Below are positions 57,736-64,000 of a DNA stretch of 64,000 nt, in pieces. The stretch is taken from positions 390,861,962-390,925,961 of the forward strand of contig OY728133.1 of assembly GCA_963277665.1 (NCBI GenBank), in the 5' to 3' direction. The notes under the pieces are model-generated. The model did not search any database and was not told where the DNA came from. It saw nothing but the letters and a program-made list of their open reading frames with translations. The position numbers were made by a program, and so were the translations under genes. Source of the DNA: Viscum album (lineage: Eukaryota; Streptophyta; Magnoliopsida; Santalales; Viscaceae). Every line of letters begins with the position of its first letter. Position 1 is the stretch's first letter.

Positions 57736-58295
57736 CCTTGGTCAATTTTTCTTTTATGATGTTTTGTTTGAACTGTTATATTTTATGAGATGTGGTTTCT
57801 TTTCCCTTGATGGTGATGTGTGTTATGCCTTCAAGTATGTTAAGAGGTTAAAAACCTTCCTCATCAAGATTTATTATATTATTAAACATTTTAAAATCAT
57901 TTGGATGAGTCAGTTCCACCCAAAGTGGAAAATATCTTGATATGGAGGGAGGTTTTCCTTGATTTGTGTACTCAGGGTGGTGTTTTGTGATGTTCGAGGA
58001 GGTTTCTGTCCTAGGTTATGTAGAGGTTGAAATGGTTGTAATGAATATTACATGAAATATTGGAGGATTGTGGTTTTATTGAGGTGGTGTGGTGTTATAG
58101 CTGGTGATATGGTGATGTGGTTATGTGGGGATGTTTTGTAGACATTTTGGTGTGGTGTGTATGGTTGGTGGTAGTGTTTGGGGTGTAATGACATCCTTGA
58201 GAGGTATCTAATGTGATGGTTGTTCATAACATACCTTTTATTTCTTAGATTTGGTTTTGATTCATGGGTATGTTAATCATTTGAGAGGTATCTAA
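57736..58295 (+). other. Element D region between chromodomain and 3' LTR
   Basis: This stretch is non-coding, with a G- and T-rich part at about 57970-58200 resembling the composition of the D LTR. A 22-base direct repeat TTGAGAGGTATCTAATGTRATG occurs at about 58198-58219 and 58279-58301, and the second copy spans the LTR start. No clear polypurine tract is left. Confidence 0.6.
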
Positions 58296-58377
58296 TGTAA
58301 TGGTCTATTCCTTCTCAGCCTGTTACTTTTCTGGTTTGGTAGTTAGAGGTGTTCAAAGGAGGCTTGAGGAGGGATCT
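58296..58377 (+). repeat. Element D 3' LTR, first 82 bases
   Basis: TGTAATGGTCTATTCC, CTCAGCCTGTTACTTTTCTG and GGAGGCTTGAGGAGGG match the 5' LTR at 17454-17535. Element E interrupts it after GATCT. The rest should appear beyond the right edge. Confidence 0.8.
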
Positions 58378-61162
58378 TATAATGACCCTTCTTTTTCTTA
58401 CATTACTATTACATAATTTTAATGCTAAAAAACATAAAACCATTACATGAATAGGATCCAAAGTTTACTATCTTTGGAAAACTAGGACCATACATAACTT
58501 TTAAAAAATAAAACATAAACATTTATTAAATTCCTTATTCTTTAGCTTCTTATTAGACCTTGAATTCTCCTTAGTAAAAGTAGTCACATGAGGATATACA
58601 TCAAATAAAGGGGTGAGAAAAAATCCCAGTAAAAGGATAGATAATACCATGAAACAATATAACAACTTTTGAGAATAACCATAAAATCATAATCATAATC
58701 ATGAGAGGAATCATTAGGTAAAGGCATGGAATATGATAATTCATAAAAATGAAACATCATGTCTTAGTGGTCAACAACCACACATAGTTGTGAACAAATA
58801 TAGAATCATGTTCATGCATATTTCACTTTTTATCATTATATTGATCATATCAAACAATTAATTTGATATCTATATAATTCTGGGTGCACCCATCACATCA
58901 TAACATTTACATTGCGCTATAAAATTCTGGGTGCACCCGTTTTATCATAACATTTACATTATCATGCATGCCACATAGAACATATAGCAATCTTGGAAAT
59001 AAAACAAAACAAGGAATGGAATGGGTTTAATTTCATAAATAATACATTCATAAACTTTGTTTTCCCAAATGAAATAGGTAATACCATACTTTATATAATA
59101 ATCAACCTTGAGTGAAGAAGAAACAATCTTAAGAAGAAAAAGGTGTGTTTTTTGAAAGAAGAGTTCTTTTGGAAAACATTGTGTTTATCATAAACTCAAG
59201 TAGAAAACATTTATATCCTAAAAAAGGTAATATAATGATAAATATATTATATTTAATGAATATCCATACTGAAAATGAGAATAAAGAGGGAAAACCCAAA
59301 GAAAGAGAGTTGGGTTCAAGAATTACCCTTAGCTTATGCCTGAATGCTTTATTCACTTTAATATCAAGTATAATAAGATTATATTCATTAATTAAAAATT
59401 AAATAACCCTTAATAAATGAATTTTATTCATTATGGTTTTATTTATTACATTTATGGGCTTTATGATGAGTTATAGAGTTTAATTTCATCGTTCAGGAGC
59501 ATTCATTTTCATGGTTTTCATGATCGGTTCACTTGTATACATGAATGAAAGTTTGTGTAAAATGAGGATAAATATAAAGAATTGTTATTATATATTAGTA
59601 ATTATATTACAGAAGTTTAAATGATCTTATAAAGAAATTTTTTATATAGTATGAGGATGAATCAATAGATACAAGATAATGATGAACATTTTAGGTTAAT
59701 TTTGGTGGTTTTTTGACCACAACTAACTCATTTTTTGTCACTTAGTATTATGTGTATAAGTTAGTTATATAACATAAAGAGGGTTGTAAAATAAATTTTA
59801 TAATATGTTTCAACCATTATAGTGGTTTCATCAACATCCATGAAGGCACTAAAGGAAAATTAAAGTGCATCACCCATGATGTCAGTAAATTGACACATCA
59901 TGGGTGACAATTTCATTTTTAGAATAAGAGATAGAGAGAGGGAGGAGTTTAATGATGAATATTTTAATAACATGATATCACTATAGCATATAAAACATAC
60001 TAGATTTATCATTCCATTTTGATAATATAAGGTGAGTATAATATAATAATAGAAATAAAATTGAAAGGAAATTAAAAGAAAAAGGAAGAGGATTTTACCT
60101 CTTTGATTTATCCTTATTGAGAACATCCTTAGGTAAAGGTTTTGGTCTTTTGATGAGAACAATAGCTCATGGACATGGGGAAGGGACTAGGTAAGAGTAT
60201 TGGGTAGAATTTGGGAAAGTATAAATGATTTAGAGGTGTGAGGAGAAGAGGGTTTGAGGGGTTGTATTTATTGTGGAGGAGAGGGGTGTTTTCTCATTAT
60301 TATATTCATTAGTTAATTATTATGGCTCAAGACTATGAATAGTTTGAGAATTATCTCTAAATATTTTAAAATAATTAAGGAGATTTCTATATTTTTGGCT
60401 TAAATCATCCTTAAATAATCTATGACTCCATAATTCATGTATTTAGCTTTCATTTTAAATTATAATATTTTACTATTCACAAAAATTCACGTATTTCAGA
60501 AAAATTGAAAAAATTCACCCTAAACATTTTTCAATGTTTATAATTCATGAATGAAATCCATTTTATAAAATTAATTTTCTAAATATGATTAATTTTATTT
60601 TTAATTAAAATCATCATTTACTTGGAAAATAAATATTTTAAAAATATAACTGCTTTTATAACACTTTGAAAAATTACTTATCATCTTATTAAATTATCTT
60701 AAAATCACAAGACATAAAAATATTAATTTATAGATACATTTTTTGAAAATAAAATTTCTTTTAAATTATTAATTTAATTATATAATTGTAATTAAATATT
60801 TATGACTTACAAACATTCCAACACTTAATTAATAATTTTTAAAACATTTAATTACCTATTTTATGATATAATTATAGCATAATTTTATTTATAAGATTAT
60901 TAAATATTATTTATAATTTCATGGGTGGGGTTACTATTCATTTGGTTGGTTTATTATTCCTAAGTATCGTATTACTATTCCTAATGTCAAGTTACTATTT
61001 TATCAGTATTGGTTCCTTAACTTCTAGAAATACTTCTTATTTCATTATTTATTTATTTATAAATATTTTATTATGGTCTTTATGTGATTTTATGCGATTT
61101 ATACTATATGAAATTACAATAAGAATGGGGAAATTAAATTGATAAAAGTTCAGGTCATTACA
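58378..61162 (-). repeat. Element E 3' LTR
   Basis: This LTR of about 2785 bp reads TGTAATGACCTG...GGGTCATTATA on the minus strand. No second copy is in the window, so its length rests on the terminal motifs and the adjoining polypurine tract. A TATA-like AATAAATA on the minus strand lies near 60263-60273. The small frames inside (59129-59402, 59860-60162, 60921-61142) show no family features. Confidence 0.82.
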
Positions 61163-61176
61163 TTTTACCCCTTTTA
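61163..61176 (-). other. Polypurine tract of element E
   Basis: AAAAGGGGTAAAA on the minus strand abuts TGTAATGACC of the LTR. Confidence 0.8.
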
Positions 61177-61575
61177 AAATTTCACCCTTGAAATTTTGTT
61201 TTACATAAACAGGTGAGGGTACTTCTCCTTAATTGCCTCCTCTGATTCCCAAGTTTCTTATTAAAACATATGGTTCCTACACAACCCTTTGACAATGTGT
61301 TTTTTCTTTTTGTGTAGAACCTTATCTCTCTGGTCCAAAATCTTTACTGGATACTCCTCATAAGAGAGATCATCTTCCAACTGTACCACCTCTAAGTTTA
61401 GTACAAGTGATGGATCTGATATGTACTTCCTCAGGAGTGATATGTGTAACACATCATGAACATTATCCATAATCGATAGAATTGCAAGGTGATAGGCCAT
61501 GTATCCTATGTGATCAAGGATATCAAAGGGGCCAATGTACATTGGGATTATCTTTCCTTTCTTCCCAAACCACAT
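61177..61575 (-). pseudogene. pol: Element E integrase C-terminus and chromodomain
   Basis: The frame 61575-61261 starts in FGKKGKIIPMYIGPFDILDH and continues VHDVLHISLLRKYISDPSLV, LSYEEYPVKILDQRDKVLHK and H-I-V-K-G-L-C-R-N-H. It then meets two stops, followed by E-T-W-E-S-E-E-A-I-K-E-K-Y-P-H-L-F. The chromodomain is thus nearly whole but interrupted. It ends some 40 bases before the polypurine tract. Confidence 0.92.
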
Positions 61576-62285
61576 GACTCTCTTCCATGGTGATATTTAA
61601 AGGAAGAATTTACATCCAACATTGAAATCCAAGTCCCTTCAGTGATTGTCAGCATATCTCTTTTGCTGACTCTGAGTAGATTTCATATGTTGCTGGATGG
61701 ATTAAACCTTCTCTATCATTTCTTGCACAATATTAGGCCCAAGTAACTTTCTTTCTCTAACTTTATCCCAATAGGTTGGAGTTCTACATTGCTTTCCATA
61801 TATAGCTTCATATGGAGCCATCTGAATACTCGAGTGGATGCTATTATTGTATGAGAACTCAACCAATGGGAGATTATGATCCCATAATCCTTTAAATTCT
61901 AAAGAGAAGGATCTTAGCATATCTTAGATTGTCTGAATAGTACTTTCAGATTGGCCATTAGTTTGGGGGTGATAGGCCATGTGAAATTTTATTCATTACT
62001 CAAAGCATATTGAAGACTCCTCTAGAATTTAGATGTGAACCTGGGATCATGACTAGAGACAATTGAGAGTGGAACTCCATGCAGTCTTACAACTTCCTTC
62101 ACATATATCTTAGAAATTTTTTCAAGTGAGAGATCTTCCTGAATAGTGATAAATTGGGCAGCCTTGGTGAGTCTATCCACCATAACCCATATCACATTAT
62201 TTTCTCTAGATGTCTTCACGAGACCCATGACAAAGACTATAGTGACATTCTCCCATTCCCACATGGGTATAGGAAATCGTTGCAT
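61576..62285 (-). pseudogene. pol: Element E integrase core remnant
   Basis: The frame 62285-62022 has PIPMWEWENVTIVFVMGLVK, V-I-W-V-M-V-D-R-L-T-K-A-A-Q-F with the first catalytic Asp, and LHGVPLSIVSSHDPRFTSKF where the usual S-D-R-D has become S-S-H-D, so the second catalytic Asp is lost. The frame 61920-61702 gives WDHNLPLVEFSYNNSIHSSI, E-A-I-Y-G-K-Q-C-R-T-P and ERKLLGPNIV. The H-P-Q-T-N-G-Q segment near 61955-61980 lies between them with stops. Confidence 0.9.
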
Positions 62286-62879
62286 TGTCCCTTTTTTACT
62301 TCAGTCACTCGGCTTTAACTTGCTAACAAATCAAGCACCTTAAAATATACTCAGCAATCTCCTTCTTCATGTTGTCCCACCAGAAGTGTTCTCAGAGATC
62401 ATGGTACATCTTGGTAATACCAGGATGGATAGAGAAAGTTGAACTATGTGCATTTTCTAATATATCCTTATTTATCCCAGGAAATGAAAGCACATAGAGC
62501 CTCATTCCAAACCGAATTACCCCATCATCATCGATATGGAATTCTTGCAATTTCCCTTTAGCTCATTCACCTTCTTTTGAAACTTCAGATCATTCCTTTA
62601 TGCCTCCTTAATATTATCTTCGATAGATGGTTGGAAAATAATTTGGTAAAGGTAAGATATATTCCCCTACTTTATGATTTCCAAATCCATCATTTTCATA
62701 TCCATGAAGATAAGGTTTTTATAAATCTATAACATGGATAGAGTAACAAGTTCTTTTCTACTATGAGCATTAGATACGTTATTCACCTTTCTAAGATGAT
62801 AATGAATAGATAAATCATAGTCTTTTATTATCTCTAACCATATCATTTGATGAATGTTGATCTCCTTTTGTGTGAATAT
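62286..62879 (-). other. Element E integrase N-terminus and RNase H tail, decayed
   Basis: By order this holds the zinc-binding region (a W-W-D-N-M-K-like part near 62375) and the end of RNase H. Frames are short. The antisense plus-strand frame 62146-62343 is not supported. Confidence 0.55.
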
Positions 62880-63180
62880 TTACTTTAGGCTCTTATGATC
62901 AATATATATATTAAAATTCTCACCATATAGGTAGTGGCACTTGATTTTCAAAGAAAAGAATCACATCTTCTTGCTCCAGATCATGTGTTGGATAGTTCTT
63001 CTCATGGATCTTAAATTTTCATGAGGTGTAGACTATCACATTATCATTTTTCATGATTACACAACCCAAGAATTTCTTTAAAGCATCACTATATATCATA
63101 AAACTTTCTCTGATTTTTGGTAATGTGAGTACAGGTGCAGTGATAAGACCTATCTTTAGCTCCTTGAAGATTTCCTAAAA
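62880..63180 (-). pseudogene. pol: Element E RNase H remnant
   Basis: On the minus strand around 63070-62950 the frame reads L-G-C-V-I-M-K-N-D-N-V-I-V-Y, a stop, then K-I-H-E-K-N-Y-P-T-H-D-L-E, a clear chromovirus RNase H signature. The S-D-A-S region upstream is altered. It follows the RT frame directly. Confidence 0.82.
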
Positions 63181-63879
63181 TTATTTCATCCAAATATACT
63201 TTACCCCTTTCCTTGTTCTCTTAGTTAGTATACTAGACAATTGTGAGAAATTTCTCACAAAAAATTGATAGTTCCTAGCTAATCCAAGAAAAATACGGAT
63301 TTTTGTGACACTAGAGGGCCTGGTCCATTCCTTAATTGCCTTTTTATTTGAAGGGTCCATAGAAATTCCATGACTTGTGATCATATTTCCCAAGAATGTG
63401 AATTGTTGCATCCAAAAGTCACACTTGAAAAATTTGGCATACAAATTCTCCTTCCTTAATGTCACACACACAAGCCTTATATGTTCTTCACATACCTCCA
63501 TTATTTTGGAGTAGAAGAGAATATAATCAATAAACAATAACACACATTTTTCTAGGTAATTTCTAAAGAATCTATTCATAAAATACATGAATATTTAAGG
63601 GGAATTAGTAAGTCCAAAGGGAATCACCAGAAACTCATAGTGACCATAACTTGTACATAATTCAGTCTTATGAATATCTTCCTTCTTCACCTTTAGTTTA
63701 TGATATCTATAATAAAGATCCAACTTTGAGAAGTACTGAGCTCCTCATAGCTGATCGAACAAGTCACCAATCCTTAGAAGAGGATAATTTTTCTTTATGG
63801 TGATCTTGTTGAGTTCCCGAAAATCAATACATAGCCGCATTGATCCATCCTTCTTCTTGAAAAAGAGCACTGGTGCACC
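63181..63879 (-). pseudogene. pol: Element E reverse transcriptase remnant
   Basis: The 135-codon frame 63588-63181 covers the palm and thumb: NRFFRNYLEKCVLLFIDYIL, so the catalytic F-I-D-D is F-I-D-Y (Asp to Tyr at about 63523-63525), then HIRLVCVTLRKENLYAKFFK, FLGNMITSHGI and a SQLSSILTKRTRKGVKYIW ending. The N-terminal part (about 63879-63600), with the I-D-Y-R-E-L- and K-Y-x-L-like segments, lies in broken frames upstream. The element continues past 64000. Confidence 0.92.
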
Positions 63880-64000
63880 CCAAGGTCATGCACTAGGGCA
63901 TATGAACCCTTTATCCAATTGCTCTTATAGATACTTCTTTAACTCCACTAATTCTATAGGAGCCATCCTATAGGGACACTTTGAGATTGGAGTAGCTCTG

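Larger units (their letters stand above)
17454..58377 (+). mobile_element. Element D: plus-strand Ty3/gypsy chromovirus, host of the nest
   Basis: D is in pieces: 5' LTR (17454-18567, 28527-29682, 40711 to about 41417), leader and gag-protease (to about 43341), RT to chromodomain (54826-57735), 3' region, and the first 82 bases of the 3' LTR (58296-58377). Elements C, G, a CACTA-like transposon and E lie between or at the ends. The 3' LTR start TGTAATGGTC...CTCAGCCTGTTAC matches 17454 onward, which ties the two ends together. The LTR would be about 2.98 kb once the insertions are removed. D belongs to a chromovirus family different from B, C and E. The remainder of its 3' LTR should lie right of the window. 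Confidence 0.85.
58378..64000 (-). mobile_element. Element E: Ty3/gypsy chromovirus, truncated by the right window edge
   Basis: The minus-strand element has its 3' LTR at 58378-61162, then chromodomain, integrase, RNase H and RT up to the window end. It resembles B and C in protein but its LTR sequence is different, so it is a separate family. The pentamer GATCT (58373-58377) is the expected TSD. Its partner, the 5' LTR, gag and primer site should lie to the right. Confidence 0.9.

Noticed and set aside
1..64000. CRISPR array, bacterial operon or organelle gene cluster
   Set aside because: No spaced short repeats, ribosome-binding pattern or organelle genes are present. The whole window is explained by plant transposable elements except 16931-17453.

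Overview
This 64-kb window is plant nuclear DNA, almost certainly from a flowering plant with a large, repeat-rich genome. It is AT-rich and CpG-poor. Everything recognisable in it is a transposable element: Ty3/gypsy chromoviruses with integrase chromodomains, Athila-type Ty3/gypsy elements with tRNA-Asp-type primer sites, one Ty1/copia element with a tRNA-Met-type primer site, a CACTA-like DNA transposon with 'ACCATGG' subterminal repeats, and a tRNA-derived SINE. I found no host gene, tRNA gene, rRNA or CRISPR array. No retrotransposon reading frame is intact.

The layout is a nest and can be resolved from LTR ends, primer sites and target-site duplications (TSDs). Element B (chromovirus, minus strand) fills 1-16930 and runs off the left edge. 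Athila-like element A (2022-12877, minus) sits inside it, flanked by CCCTT. After an unassigned gap (16931-17453) comes element D, a plus-strand chromovirus from 17454 to 58377. D is the host for almost everything to its right. Its 5' LTR is split by chromovirus C (18568-28521, minus, TSD ATGGA; same family as B) and by Athila-like element G (29683-40705, minus, TSD TTGGA; same family as A). The D coding region is split between protease and reverse transcriptase by a CACTA-like element (about 43342-54825), which is itself split by copia element F (43721-53887, minus). The D 3' LTR is cut after about 80 bases by chromovirus E (58378 to the right edge, minus). A SINE (about 32804-32920) lies inside G.

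The gag, protease, reverse transcriptase, RNase H and integrase remnants belong to element replication cycles. Decay differs between elements. By eye the LTR pairs agree at roughly 94% for G, 90% for A, 88% for F and 84% for C, so G looks youngest and C among the oldest. G has the best pol, but a deletion has removed its primer-binding site and the adjoining LTR end. The least expected pieces are a GC- and CpG-rich block in the leader of copia F (about 50820-51541), a hairpin block kept between the two Athila copies, a leader block kept between chromoviruses B and C, and the unassigned stretch at 16931-17453. These percentages and all breakpoints were read by eye, without alignment software.
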